From Scytalidium lignicola (lineage: Eukaryota; Ascomycota; Leotiomycetes): a stretch of DNA of 64,000 nt. Shown here one piece after another: positions 9,459-22,080 of the stretch. Made by a program: the position numbers and the translations under genes. The DNA lies in contig NCSJ02000024.1 of the NCBI GenBank assembly GCA_002812745.2, forward strand, positions 174,209 through 238,208, read 5' to 3'. Under the pieces are notes generated by a model. It saw only the letters and a program-made list of their open reading frames with translations, was not told the origin of the DNA and made no database searches. How positions within the stretch are numbered: position 1 is the stretch's first letter; each line of letters opens with the position of its first letter.

Positions 9459-12093
9459 TTATCCTGTAACGAAGGAAAATTTACCGAGCAAAGGTCGCAG
9501 TTCGTTGAGGGCCCAATCCAGAATATCCGCCTCCTCTTTTAGCTTTGCAATCTTCTTCAAGTACCCTTGGTTGTCGGGATCTTCCATGATCTTGGCAAAC
9601 TGAGTCTTGTCCTCCATCCATCCATGAGTAAAGAGTGACTCGAAGTCCCTAAGCAGGTTCCTCTGAACAACTTGTACTAGGAGATTGTCGATATATGTAG
9701 CCCGACATTGCTCGTCATCAGTTAGTACAGTCTGTGAAGTTGATCTCTCCATAAATATGTCTCACCTTGTACAGTCTCAGCAAGTTATGTAGAAGCTTGA
9801 GCGCATTGACCCGGCTAACAAGATCTAGCTCTCCGAACTCTTGTTTTGCCTGTGTTCCTGGTCCCGATTTCTCTTCTCCAGAGCGGATGGGATTTGATGT
9901 AGGCATCTGCTCTTTTGGCTCCGCCTTCCTTCCTAGAGCCTTGCTCATCTCACCAATTAGTTCTCGGTTGCCAACCCACAGGCTTGGACTCATGCTGAAC
10001 ATGACATCGCCCCGATCTTCCTCTAACAGACCCAAGGCAGCCAGAGCAGCGTCCCTTCGATCTCCAAGTCTCCACAGTATTTCTATTGCGAGATACCGCT
10101 CTGCAAGGCCTGCATTTGTGACGCTGTATCGAACAGCTTCTCGAGCAAAATCGACGCAGCAAGAATGACACTTTTCAACGTAGTCGGAAGCTAAGGCATT
10201 CCAAGGTTTTGAAAACTCCTGTAGCACAAGATGCACTCGATCTGGGTTGAATTCACCAACGTGAGAGCCTGACTGAGTCCGGTGCAAGAACTCTAGCATC
10301 TGGGTGACTTCCGAACCGAAATGATCTGTGGGGAATTTCTCGTCAGGTTTCCAGCTGAATCTGCTCGAGTCGTGGCCGTTTTGACGCATTTTCTCTGTAA
10401 ACTTCGCACTTTCCCCCACAATCTTAGATCGAAGCCAGAATGGACCATCTCTCGAGATGGTAAAGAATCCTTTCTTTGTATAGTTTGCAGTTGAAGCTTC
10501 ATACGCGATTCTGCGAAGCTCATAGATCGTCCGCGAAAATGCAATTTTCTGTTTCTCAGGACTCACCCCCTCCAGCTGCTTGAGTTTTTCTTTCAGCACT
10601 TTGGAAGCCACCTCGATGCTGTTGTAGATAGAATCCAGTTGGCGTACTGCCATGTCAGAGAGCAGAGAGAGTAACCGGTGCCTTAGACTTTCGACTCCCC
10701 AGTAATTGGCATTATAGAGCTTGTGCCAACCATTTTGGCGCATACGAAAATCCCCAGAGTGAAGGACAGATTGGACTGGGCGTTCAGATCTAGCAAAAAG
10801 TATTTTTTCTTGCTTGTCTCTGTTTTCTAGGTCTACGTAATTGGTATCTTGCTGAGTTTGATCAGAGGACCGGTTACATAGGACATGAGAGCCCAGTCTG
10901 AACCAGCGTGCGCTTCCTGGTTGTAACAGCACTTCCTGTACCCAGACAGATTCCAGATTGGATTCTGGTGATACCATGTCTGGTTTTGTGATGATACCGA
11001 ATGTCCTTCGTCCCTCTGGGTCAACACCCTCCGCCTTGGCTATCTTGATTATCTCGTGAGTTTCGATGTCGTCAACTGCATCAACCACAGCCAGAATAAT
11101 GGCTGACTCGCGTTCAATATATCGCCTAGTTACCCCAACTAGATCATATTTTTCGTCCACTGCAGTGAGTCCAGGGAGGTCTATAAGCGTTAGCCTTGGA
11201 GCACTAACACGGCCCTGGGGATCCGGAAAGTGATATTCGATGCTCAAAACATGAGGGGAGAATTTGTTTTCGTCAGTAATGCCCATAGCCCGCTTTGCTT
11301 CTGCCATGATCTTATTGATGTCTGTGTGATCCGGTAACTGCACCACCTCTTCGGTACTGATCTTCCCTTCCTGTCGATCCTTCAATGTTAGCCGTAAAGG
11401 CCTAAAGCGGACTTTGCTCTTAATGTAGCTTTTATCAGCGTCGGGGAAGAGTCGGATCCTGTTACACACCGGTTAGTCATCTCAATAAACTTAAAAATTA
11501 TATAGCATTACCTACTCGATAACAAATCTGGTGCAAGGCCCACCATCTCCCTTCGGAAACTCCACTCCAGTGATGGCTTCTAGAACAGACGACTTGCCTG
11601 CTGATTGTTTCCCGCACATCACTAACTCTGGGATAATGATGTCCTGGTTGACATGGCATTGTTGGATTCTCTCAAACACCCCGAGAATCTTAGTCTTTGT
11701 CTCATCTGGTGGGAATGTGAACGTAGGGAGTCGAATTGGCATTGAGGTATTGTTGCCCGCATTACTTTTCTTCTTTTTCCTGGACGCTGAAGAGGGAATC
11801 CCCCAGCCATCTTCCAAGGATGCCGGGCTCTGATGCCGCACGTTCAGCGGCATTTTCTGATTCTGTATCGTTTGCCTCAGTTTGCCAGGATTCCTCCGCG
11901 GTATCCACTTGGCTTGGTTCACCTTCGCCGGCCATTGTGAGTAAGATGTGAGCTCGTGTCCAACATAGATTGTCAACGAGTGGAATGAGTTGACCAGTTT
12001 GACATATTGTTCGGGTACTTGGGCATCAGCGGGAAACCCGCGATGATTCGTTGGCATATATGCGACCTGCACGCACATCCTTGCGGGGTTCAC
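9459..12093 (-). CDS. Dynamin-like large GTPase
   Basis: Fungal dynamin-superfamily GTPase; such proteins self-assemble and remodel membranes. Exons 12093-11516, 11458-9766 and 9710-9459 join in phase (introns of 57 and 55 nt; total 840 codons). The GTPase domain shows the P-loop GKQSAGKSSVLEAI, the switch-I region CTRFVIE at the exon junction, DLPGLTAVDEKYD (G3) and TKPD (G4). A helical middle region follows, including WGVESLRHRLLSLLSDMAVR. The last exon, TYIDNLLVQVVQRNLLRDFE, resembles a GTPase effector domain. No transmembrane or PH domain is visible. The start is uncertain: in-frame ATGs exist at 12093 and 11853, and another frame (ATG at 11935, acidic MAGEGEPSQVD...) also looks coding and may be the true N terminus via an unrecognised intron. 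The family is sure; specific role (mitochondrial, vacuolar or Mx-like) is not. Confidence 0.88.
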
Positions 12094-13462
12094 TGAGGCC
12101 TTTCACTGCCCTTCTGGTGTCATTCTTGGCCAAAGCCTGCTCAGATATAGTTGTTACGAAACACGAAGCAAATTCCTCCTCCCCTTAATAGAAAGAAAAC
12201 AGCATAACACATGTGATACGAGCGAGCTTACGAAAAGGATTTGTAAACACGGATCAACATTTCTTCCTAGCAAACTAATCGTGCGCGAACAGGAGTCCTC
12301 AGGCTGACGATTAGGCAAGTTTAATTTATTAGGTAAGAGTGTGTATGTATTTCGCTGTCACCGAGGAGTGTGGCTATAGAAAAGTCGCCGTTGGACTCTA
12401 ATACGCCGGAGAGCAGGCATAGAATTCTTTTCTTATACGAAATTTAAATGCTCATTACGTATTTTGCTAAAGTTTCGAATCATAAAAACATTACTGATTC
12501 GTAGAAAATATATAATTTAAGGCCTCGGCTAAATCTACTCCTGCAGACCGTAAAATCTCCGCTTCCGGCTATCCGTCCATCCAAGTCAAATAGCAATCCA
12601 TCCCAAATCCTCTACGGCCGTTATAAACTATCCAAATCACCTCCACGGACTCAATCTTGGATCTGCAGTATCTGCAGATTCGTAGGGGACACCGCGTACA
12701 GGTGCTGAGTCTTCGTACACAAGGAGCCAGAGGTCACCAACAAGCAAAAGGTGGTGCAAGTCATGTGATATCCAGTGCCGCCATCGGCCATTTCCAGCCT
12801 TTGTCAGCTACCGTCAGCCACTCTCAGCTTTGTTCTTCAGGCAGCAGGACGACATTCATGTGACAGGATTCTTGCGGGGGAAAGTTCGCTTATCTGGTGG
12901 CTGAAAGTTAGCTAACCATAATAGTACTAGTACACCCCAAAAATTAAAACTTAGAAGAGTTTAGTTTGAGAAGGCGGTTTCGAATTCCACTGTATTCTAT
13001 TCAAACTAATGATTGCAATCTTTTTATGTTCTGTACTCTGAATTATAGGACATTAATAGTGGCCTCAATGTGTGTGCTTCTAAGGCATATTGCAGGGGCC
13101 TGCGATTGCAAGCGAGTCGCTAGAACCAGAAGCTTCCTTTTGGGAGCCCACTTTGGACCATTCTCGTCGAGTCGTGGGCATAAGAAAGAAATAGATCTAT
13201 CTTGACTCAAAAATAGATAAGGACCGAAGTCGTGCCTTTGGATCTCAGCCTCTACCATTCATCAAAATTTCTCACCTGCGGTTAGTCACTCGGCTACACT
13301 TTACCTATTACCTTAGGATCACTACTTCAACAAGCAAAGCGATTCAAAAAGGAGGACCGTAAAATTGGTAGACCTTCCCGAAACACTTGATTCCCAAAAT
13401 ATATCTAACACTAAGCATAGTGTTTCGTCATTTTGTAACTTTAAATCCTTTAAATCCGCCAG
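12094..13462. other. Intergenic region between dynamin-like and F-box/ankyrin genes
   Basis: No convincing gene. Open frames at 12657-12863, 12966-13205 and 13043-13258 overlap on opposite strands and contain no recognisable domain. Promoters of the two divergent flanking genes must lie here. A TG-box-like run near 12770-12850 (repeated CAGCC/CAGCT words) is low-complexity only. Confidence 0.4.
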
Positions 13463-14913
13463 ATGTCGTTTGAGACTCTTTCAAACGAACTGATCCTTTA
13501 CCTGGGAGATTTTCTCTCAGTTTCAAGTCTTAACGCACTTATACAAACTCAAAAACGGTTCGCAACCCTTTTGGTGCCTCATCTATACAATGATGAAATT
13601 CGTTTCCAGGCTAGCTATGAAGAGGTAGATGATGAGGACCCGTACAAGCTCCGACTTCGGTGTCTGATTGTGCAGCCCGCTGGGAATCGGATATTATACT
13701 TTCATATTTGAGTCATCAATCAAGTGATACCTTTACTCTGACTGACGATCGAGGACTTACTCTTCTGCACCATATTGCAGTGCAAGGAAATATAAAGTTG
13801 CTGAAGATAGTCCTCGCCAAAGGTGCCAGTATCGATGCAAGGGACCGATTTGACAACACTCCGCTGATGCTAGCAGTAAGGAGGGAAAACGAAGAGCTTG
13901 TAGACGCGCTTTTAAATGCCGGTGCAGATTTTACATTCTCAAGCTCTAGATGGATGAGTGTATTGGTTTCAGCCATTCTTAGTCGCTCACTTTCTATGGT
14001 CGAACGGGTCATCCAATCTCTTTCAGTAGTTACTGATAATATCTTTGCACCTTGTACCAGCAGCCATGTACTAAAGCGAGCAATTTTTTCTGGTAGTCTT
14101 CCTATTACTCGATTACTCCTCGACTACGGGGCAGACTATTCTACTCCAGACGATTATGGTACGACCCCATTAACAGCTGCCGCCTTTAATGGTCATGATG
14201 ATATAGTCAATTTTCTTCTCGACCGGGGCGCTGATATACTGACTTGCGACGCTGACGGAAGATCGGCATTGAACTCTGCTGTTGCGACACTTGGATATAC
14301 TACAGTGCAACGTCTTTTGAAAGCCACCCTGGAAGCGGGTGGCGATATTTCGTTGGCAGCTGGCCCTGATGGATTTACGCCTTTACACCATTTTGTACTA
14401 TGTGGCAATCTGCCTTGTATAAAACTACTCCTAAGTTCGGGAGCGAGTATCTTGGCAACTACAGCAAGTGGTGTTACACCCTTGACATGCTCTTTAGTAA
14501 GATATAAGGACGATGAAATCAACTACGAGAAAATATGTGAAATATTGATCCAGGCTATGAGTGAAGCAAAGGCTAATTTCTCTGTACCTGCTGAAGTTCC
14601 TCCTGCGTTTGGCATGACCCCGCTACACCTTGCTGTTAAGACTGGGGCAGAATCTATAGTACGCCTATTGATTAAGAGTGGTGCGGATGTCTTAGCGTTA
14701 GATGGTAATCAATATACACCACTTATTCTCGCTCTCCTTTCTGGTCATGAAGCTGTTTGCTTGCTTCTTGCATTAGAGATGAGAATTCGGGGCTATCAAT
14801 TTTCGTCGCCACTTCCACCTCTGCCCGCGGGCGCTATATCTGCAAATACGTTGTTGGATCTTATAATGTCTCGGAAGATGGAGTCTCTATATGCGTTAAT
14901 CATCGAATATTAA
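13463..14913 (+). CDS. F-box / ankyrin-repeat protein, with an apparent frameshift
   Basis: Probable substrate adaptor of an SCF ubiquitin ligase. The first frame from the ATG at 13463 gives an F-box-like start, LSNELILYLGDFLSVSSLNA, followed by an acidic linker. The second frame, closed upstream by TGA at 13633-13635, carries at least seven ankyrin repeats, for example GLTLLHHIAVQGNIKLLKIV, NTPLMLAVRRENEELVDALL, GTTPLTAAAFNGHDDIVNFL and GMTPLHLAVKTGAESIVRLL. The switch between frames must occur between 13636 and 13708. No GT-AG intron of normal size fits there, so a 1-nt indel is more likely, either real or from assembly. The ankyrin part cannot start independently: its first in-frame codon that a caller would use, at 13660, is GTG. 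The stop is at 14911-14913. Confidence 0.8.
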
Positions 14914-15342
14914 AATATAAAATATATACTATTATATTATATCATACAGCTCCTTTAATTTCTCGCTAGTTTACAGTCAATCAGTGGTACTATACAGTTT
15001 CATTCTGCCCAGATCACCATAATTCTTACCATATTACATATTTCAATTTAGTAAAGCGATTTTGTATTAAGGGGAGAAAATGTGTATAAATTATATTAAA
15101 GCTACACCCTATGTGAACTTATTAGGACTAGCGTAGTTATGTGCAGGCCGAATGACACATCGCCGGATACGCTTATGCATATTAAAAGGCCATACTAAAA
15201 CACTCAACTAGGAGTGCCTTTGGATATAATAAAAGTCAATCAAAACTCAGCTAAGGCCCAAATATTGATTTCTCTGACTCCTACTGTGTACAAACTCTCT
15301 CATCTTCCCTTATCTTCTCACAAAAGTCTCTCAAACCCCAAA
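14914..15342. other. Promoter region of the aldo/keto reductase
   Basis: AT-rich after the ankyrin gene, then CT-rich pyrimidine tracts from about 15290 to the start codon, as is common in fungal 5' untranslated regions. A TATTAAAAGG stretch near 15179 could be a TATA-like element. No gene. Confidence 0.4.
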
Positions 15343-16489
15343 ATGCCTCTCTCCCTGCGAGCCCTAGGCCGAGATGGCCCCCAAGTCTCTGCAATCGGTC
15401 TCGGCTTCGGGAGCCTCGGTGGATTCTACGGACCAGCTGGAGCCCTCGACGAGAAAGTGGCGGTTTTGGAGCATGCACATGCCACGGGACTGCATTTTTG
15501 GGACATGGCCGACATTTACAATGACAGTGAGGATGTCGTTGGTGAATGGGTTAAACAATACGGCAAGCGCAATGACGTTTTCCTGGCCACTAAGTTTGGG
15601 CTCCAGCCTCAACCTGGTGGGATGCACACATTTCGGTCTGATCCTGAGTACGTCAAGGCTGCATGTGAAAGAAGCCTCAAGAGACTCGGTGTAGACACTA
15701 TTGACCTTTACTACTGCCATCGAGTGGATGGGGTCACGCCCATTGAAAAGACCATCGAAGCCATGGTGGAGCTGAAGAAGTAAGTCCAACTAACCTTCAA
15801 ATGACATGCAAGCAAGCGTTTTCCAACCTTCCAAATTTACAGCCAAGGAAAAATTCGGTATCTCGGTCTATCAGAGGTCTCAGCATCCACGCTACGTCGG
15901 GCCCATGCCGTTCACCCCATTGCTGCTTTGCAGATGGAATACAACCTATTGACACTTGACATCGAATCATCGACCTCAGAGATCCTGAAAACCTGCCGTG
16001 AACTGGGTGTGACAATCGTGGCCTTTTGTCCCATTGGACGCGGTGTTCTGACCGGCCAGTTCCAATCTCACGCAGACATACCAGAGGGTGACTTGCGCCG
16101 CAAGTTGCCTAAGTACTCGGAGGAAAACTTCCCCAAGATTTTAGAGTTGGTGCAGGCATTGAAAGATGTGGCCAATATCCATGGAAGTACCCAGGCACAG
16201 GTCGCTCTTGCATGGCTGCTGGCTCAAGGACCGGATATCATCCCTATCCCGGGTACGAAGTCGACCGCCAAAATGGACGAAAATGCGGCCTCTGCTCTGC
16301 TTCAGTTGAGCGACCAAGAAGTACAAGAGATTCGGACTCTGGCAGAGCGAATGGAAATCGAAGGTACTCGGTACTCTGCCGCGTAAGTGTTTCGTTTTGT
16401 TTTTGGCCCCATGGAGTGTTAACGTGCCCCATAGTAGAATGGCCACTCTCTTCGTAGATACTCCACCACTGTCGGGGAGCGAGAAATAG
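15343..16489 (+). CDS. Aldo/keto reductase
   Basis: NADPH-dependent oxidoreductase of the yeast/fungal AKR13-like type, soluble and cytosolic. Exons 15343-15779, 15843-16382 and 16435-16489 sum to 1032 nt (343 aa). The third exon, spliced after GTAAGT at 16383, supplies the ending [16 protein letters not shown]; without it the protein would stop at 16386. The TIM-barrel landmarks are visible: [12 protein letters not shown] near the N terminus, the catalytic D...Y pair in [15 protein letters not shown], catalytic Lys in FLATKFGL, catalytic His in YYCHRVD, then [17 protein letters not shown] and the cofactor-binding IIPIPGTKS. The ATG at 15343 follows CCAAA and a CT-rich leader; the frame is open further upstream but has no better start. 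No lesion. Substrate unknown; it does not sit in a clear cluster. Confidence 0.94.
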
Positions 16490-17247
16490 ATTACCTCCAA
16501 GCAGATTGTTTTTAATATTATTACACCATCAGCAGCGGAAGACAGCGAACAACAAAGGAATGTAAGCTGATCATCCCCTATTATATTAAATATATTCCTT
16601 GCCTCTGTATTCTCCGAGAACTTCTCCTCTAAAAGTTCGAAGACTTTGTGCGGGCTATTTCAGGACTCTATAAGGCTTTCCTTAATTCCATCACTACCTA
16701 TAATTAAAACTCTATGTTTGTGTCTCCATCATGATGCTCACTGCATTCTGCCCTCGTATAGCCCATATCCTGGTATCTAGTCTTGATTATTGTGTTTCTA
16801 TCATATCAGTTAATATCTTATCTCATCTTATTTATATTGATACCTTTTTTTAGATATAATTACTAGTGAAATACCAGATTTTAACATATTTCATGTTTGA
16901 GAGAAAACCCTCTTCATTCTAGAAAATATATATTTATATTGATTTAATTATAAATAGAAAAATGTGAAAATGTGAAAAATCCAACCGTCATTTGAGCATT
17001 AAAGAGTAAAACAAATACTGTTTTAGCTTTAAAATAAAGAGTCGGCCTTGTAATTTGCAAGATATAGAGGTACAGCAGTACTGTAACAACTCGGAAAGTT
17101 GTACTTTCCGGATGCCATAAAATGCGTTATGTAACAGTACACGTAGCCGAATTTTTATTTACCCCTCACTCACCATCCATTAGTTAGTAAGGGAAATACT
17201 AGTAAATTGGATTCATTATATTAAAATAAACTTTGCTATATATCCAT
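16490..17247. other. AT-rich intergenic region
   Basis: No gene. Long T-rich and A-rich stretches from 16780 to 17010, then ordinary AT-rich sequence up to the BTB gene. Confidence 0.4.
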
Positions 17248-18247
17248 ATGGAAGACCCAAGAGACAACGAGCAGGGCATGCTTGTCCAAATCGTTGCAGA
17301 CGGCGACGTTGTTCTGGTTGTTGGGCCTGAAAAGGTGAAGCTCCGCGTTCATTCTCTATTTCTCAAGGTAGTTTCGAAACCCTTCTCAGCCATGCTCGGG
17401 CCAGACTGGAAGGAAGGCCATAATATACTTGACCGAAATGGACTAGCAGAGATACTGCTGCCCGAAGATAATGCTACCGCGTTGAAGTTTATCTGTGCTA
17501 TCATTCACCACCAGTATGAAATGGTGCCTCAAACGCTTGCCGCAGGCGATGTTCTAGGGATTGCTGTCACGGCGGACAAGTATGATTGTGTCAAAGCCCT
17601 GACACTTGCGAGCAGAAATTGGCTTCAGCCTGGTGAAAACAAAGCTGGCGATCTAATGCTTCTTACTGCCGCGGCGTATTTATTCCAGAACGCACGGGCG
17701 TTTAAAGAAATTACCAAGGCAATGATACTGAACTACGGTGGTCCCTACCTAGCTCTTTCAAGCAAAGAAGTTGAGTTTGCCATGACCTGGAGGGTATTCT
17801 GTAAGTATCTTTGTAATCAATTTGGGCATTTAGACCATGTGGTTGACTGGCAGATATATAGGCCTACTAGAAGAGCAAAGAAACCGTGCAAGACTAAAAC
17901 TAGCAGAAGTCCTCATGAACGGAATAAACGATGGGTCTGGGATGTGTGTTCACAAGTGTGGATGGACGAGCAAATATGCATATGCCTATTTAAACTTGCT
18001 AGAAAGCAATAAGCTTTGGCCAACGCGCTTGCTCTGTATATCGGATGCAATAAACTTAGCAGTAAAGATGCCCGATCCCACCCCCGAGGAACGAAGTACT
18101 GAATGCAGATATGGCTACAAGCATGCCGCGCCAGAATACAGGAAAAACCGTTGTTATGGCTTAAACGATTTAGACAATAGCATAGGGCTTTGCCTACACT
18201 GCGTCCGATCGGGTAACACTAATTCCGATTGTAAAATTACTCACTAG
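17248..18247 (+). CDS. BTB/POZ-domain protein
   Basis: Exons 17248-17800 and 17862-18247 join in phase (939 nt, 312 aa); the intron starts GTAAGT and ends ATATATAG. The start is the ATG at 17248 (MEDPRDNEQG). A BTB fold spans about residues 12-110: DGDVVLVVGPEKVKLRVHS, LFLKVVSKPFSAML, WKEG, then EILLPEDNATALKFICAIIH. After it come helical segments with DVLGIAVTADKYDCVKALTL, the typical fungal BTB C-terminal extension. The last 60 residues are Cys-rich (GYKHAAPEYRKNRCYGL, LCLHCVRSG), which could bind zinc but match no finger that I know. BTB proteins dimerise and often recruit cullin-3, yet fungal members of this type are mostly uncharacterised. Confidence 0.85.
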
Positions 18248-20134
18248 ATATGACAGGGTTGAATGAAGGAATGAAACTTGAAAATTATTGTTTTATTTCA
18301 AGGGTGAAATAAATGACATCAACTTATGCGCTATATACAAATATCAAGATTTTCTTACATCAAATGTAGACGATTAAGTCTAGAGCTTATGAAGCAACTA
18401 ACTTTTGTTCTGAGCTGAATCAACCTAGGAACTTCTCCCTGTTTTGCTCGACCAGACCAAGCCCACTCCCGACACCTTGTCCCAGCCTACTGCTGATACC
18501 TTTCTCTGCAAAGCTGCCAAATGAAATCCTTCCGCTGTAGCTGAGGGTTCTTAACGGCATATACTAACTCATATGTCATTGCGGCCGTCACCCACGCTTT
18601 ACAACGTCATATCATGCATAAAAGAAGGTGTTTAGGAGCGGCCAAGAGCATCTAGCATAGAGCACGATAAAAGAGATCACTTCATGTCTGCGTTGTAGAG
18701 GTAGTTACGTGTGAACAGAAGAGTTACTGGGTCAGTGGGAAGGTCAGCATTAGGTTAGAAGGATTTACACCACTGTAAGAGCGTAGACGGCCCCTGAAAC
18801 CCGTCATGGTGGAGAAAATCTGTAGCAAAAGTCTTGACAAGCTGGTGGACCTGGTGACACAAGTTAATGAAGAGCAGAGTGAATGAGGACAAAGTCACCA
18901 GTGAGGCTGAGGTGACCAGTGTAATAGACTTTACAGGAGATGACGCTGGTATTGATAACCCACCCATTAGATGAAACGGGGCTAGGAATCATAGGACAGC
19001 TAAGTACATTGTGTATCTGCTGTGGTAGTAGTAGTAAGAGCGAGAGCAGTGAGAGCAGCAGCATTTTCCGGTTGTATACTAGAAGAGAACAGGAACTTGA
19101 TTAGAGAAGATCTAAAAGTGAAATACTTGAGCAGTTTTCTTCGAGAAAGCAGGTCAATTATCGAGCAGGAGATGCTCCAACTGCCTTAGAATCCGTAGAG
19201 CTGATGGATAGTCTAGTTTGGTTTTCTTTTATATTACAGTAGCAACGATGCTGGCTATGGCTCCAGAGGTGGTAAGCACTATCTTGCTCTCACCCCTGCC
19301 CCCGCCTCCGAATCTTGAGCAAGGCATATTATCCAAGAATGCTTGATGATGGAGTTATACTAGTACATTTCTAATAAATATGTTACCTATTTGCCATCTA
19401 CGCTAGTCTAATTTAGTACTAATAAAGCACAATTTCACTTGATTTACCCATTAAGTATTCTTACTAGTATATTATTTTTGTACGTAAGTCTTGTATCTAT
19501 TTGGTACAAAAGCTAAGCCATTTTCAGTCGCCTCATTCATTTACATACGAGTAACTTCAAACGAGTTATGGGCTAATAAAAGTGGAAATGATTGTCTCTG
19601 CCAAGCCATGAGCCTCTCCTGCTTAAAATACCTGGACACCGATATATGACGGAGACCAATTCCATCGGTCTGTAGGCCTATAAATCGGTGGTATTTGCCC
19701 TCTGTAGCTAGCTAGTTGATTAAATTAAATTCTATGTTTGTCATCACATTCAATCGGTGTCCGTAGCCTCGTGAGAATATTAATTGTTTTTGTAATTCTA
19801 TTTCTATTGTAATAATTGGTCTTTTTGTTATCGGTCGAATAGGAATCAGCCACGAGCATCGGCTTGCAGATGCAAAGCGTTGAATCGCCCAATTACACCT
19901 CGGGTGGTCCATTGGCCTAGAGCGATCGGACAGCAGCCACTTAAAAGCCCATCTCGAAAGAGGCAAGTTCAAAATGCAGCTTCGAAGCGGCTGAGTTCTT
20001 GTCCTGCATATATTGTCCTTAGGTATGCTCAACCTTTGTTACGTGCTCCCTTATTGTACCAGTTGCCGCTTGAGACGGAATGTCCGATTTTGCAGATTAT
20101 TTGTCGCGCAGTCGGCTTGACAGCGTGCTAAGAG
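18248..20134. other. 1.9-kb intergenic region
   Basis: No gene supported. Short frames at 18755-18967, 18864-19064, 19712-20032 and 19880-20131 have serine/leucine-rich or otherwise uninformative content and overlap on both strands. Interval 19330-19560 is strongly AT-rich. Confidence 0.4.
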
Positions 20135-21702
20135 ATGCCGCTTGCTGTTACTCCGACTTCTCCCAAGTCTCCGTCCTTGAAGTTCGAGGGCTATCGACAT
20201 CTGGTAAGCCAACCCATTTCATTTCGAATCACTGGCTTGGACCCTAATGAGAACAGAATCCTTTCCAGATCCGAACCAGGCAGGATTGGCGCAGTACTTG
20301 GAGACAACAAACACATCATGCTCCCTGAGAGTCTTGTGGGTCTCACAGATAACAGGCTTTTCATATTCTATTGAGCCCAAGACTGAATCCTGCCGGCTAG
20401 TTTTGTCTCCGCTACTCCAGGTCAAGATGGACTACATGTCCATGTGCATCCAGACGTGATGAAACTGCTTCATGAGAAAGCAGGGTTGACCGCAAAATTC
20501 TTGGTTGATTTCTACGAGTCTTATGACTGGACGGTCTTTCCCACCAGCTCTGTAACTCATTCTAATCATTCGGACTTAGGTGATTAGATTCAGTTCTCAT
20601 ATCCGTGCTGGAGTCTCTGCTAATAATATCTAGCATTACAATATGGGTTCTGGATTTGGGGAACTAAATCTACACATTCATTTACTCAACTCGTCAAAGA
20701 TTCCAATACGACCACCTACTTTTGCATCAACTTCGCACCCCCCCTGAAAAAACGCATCTCTGACGCCATTAAGTCGTCCCTATCTCTGGCTTGCAAGCCC
20801 TTCTTCATCGACACACTGATCCTGGATCATCTCCTTGCATCATATCGTGCCGCCATCGCAGACCGGAGAGCTAGTCTTCTGGCCGTGGTAACGAAACCCT
20901 CGAACTCCTTTAGAGTAAAACTTACAAGGTACCAGGAAAAGTTTACGGACAAAAGTACCATTGAAGATCGCACCAATAAGCTGCATGTGCTTGCCGTTCA
21001 ATGGCACACCATCTGGAAGGATCTGGCAGATGTTAAACAGCACATCCAGCATCTCCGGTCGATCTCCAAAAAAATCATGACGCAAACAGAGAACATTTAC
21101 GAAGACAGCTTACCCCTCATCTCATCCTCAGATGAAGCGCTTCAGCTTATGGAATCCTCCTGCTTATTTTGGTCCCGGTGGGTAACAGCGTACCTTGAGC
21201 GAACGAATATCCGCATCAACCTGGTGAATTCCTCTTCTTGAAGTATACAATTAGTGAATCTGGGTTGGGCTGATTATTCCTAGATGCATAATCTTGCCTC
21301 CCAAAAGGTAGCGGGTGAAACCACCAGCATCGCCCTGCAGACACAGCGTGATAGTGTCTCTATGTTTACTCTCGCTATGGTGACAGCTGTATTTTTGCCG
21401 GGGACTTTTGTCTGCGTATGTTGCAGCCCCATTTTCCTCCTGCCTCTAGCCAAGAGACTCATAGCAGTACCATATAGTCCGTCCTTAGCACCGTGTTCTT
21501 CAGCTTTGATGGAACAGCTTTTGCTATTTCGCAGTGGTGGTGGATCCTGCCCACATCGGCCATTCCACTAACGGGATTTGTGATATACTTATGGTTCATG
21601 TGGTTCCGGACGAGGCTTAGTCACGATAAGGTTCAGCTGCAGAGCTTGAAGGCGGAATTGGAGACTGGGTCTTCGGCGGCCAGGCTCACAACCCAAAAGT
21701 GA
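20135..21702 (+). CDS. CorA-like (MIT superfamily) fungal membrane protein
   Basis: Six exons join in phase: 20135-20203, 20280-20335, 20401-20579, 20634-21223, 21284-21415 and 21478-21702 (416 aa). The N-terminal cytosolic domain contains AGLAQYLETTN, LHVHVHPDVMKLLHEKAG and YGFWIWGTKS. A long helical region leads to SQKVAGETTSIALQTQRDSV and the first membrane helix MFTLAMVTAVFLPGTFVC, then FDGTAFAISQ and WWWILPTSAIPLTGFVIYLW as the second helix. The AMVTxxFLPGTF block is the hallmark of the fungal CorA-like family. The Mg-channel GMN motif is absent, as is usual in these fungal members, so Mg2+ transport cannot be assumed; some relatives sit beside NLR- or HET-type genes. The 65-nt intron 20336-20400 resolves an apparent frame break. 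Confidence 0.87.
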
Positions 21703-22080
21703 GCTGGTGATTTGACGCCGTAGACTGCTTCGGTAGACATAAGAGGTCCGATGTTACCTCCAGAAAACTGTGATCGAGCTTATTGTGGCATTTCAGTCTC
21801 ATTTGTTTGCCCTGCATGCCCAAGTACGTTAATTTTATGGGGGCCTACTTGTGGTATGTACAACGATACCTTAAAGGTTCTGTCAGGAAGCATTCTTACA
21901 TGGTTACTGGTATTGGGACTACATCTCGGAAGGGTTGAGTGTAGCCAGTGAATCGTAGCGTGATGTTAAGGTAATAGTTTGAGCATAACTATGGTTTGAC
22001 GACTCATCCCTTCTCACTAAGTTGGCGAAATCGTCTTCTAACGCTATATCACTCTACTCACACTCCAATCCTACCTCCGT
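21703..22080. other. Intergenic, no gene recognised
   Basis: Separates the CorA-like gene from a transporter relic on the other strand. A 66-codon plus-strand frame (21751-21951) has no recognisable domain. Confidence 0.35.

Noticed and set aside
20336..20400. Apparent frameshift in the CorA-like gene
   Set aside because: A 65-nt GT-AG intron makes all six exons sum to an exact multiple of three.
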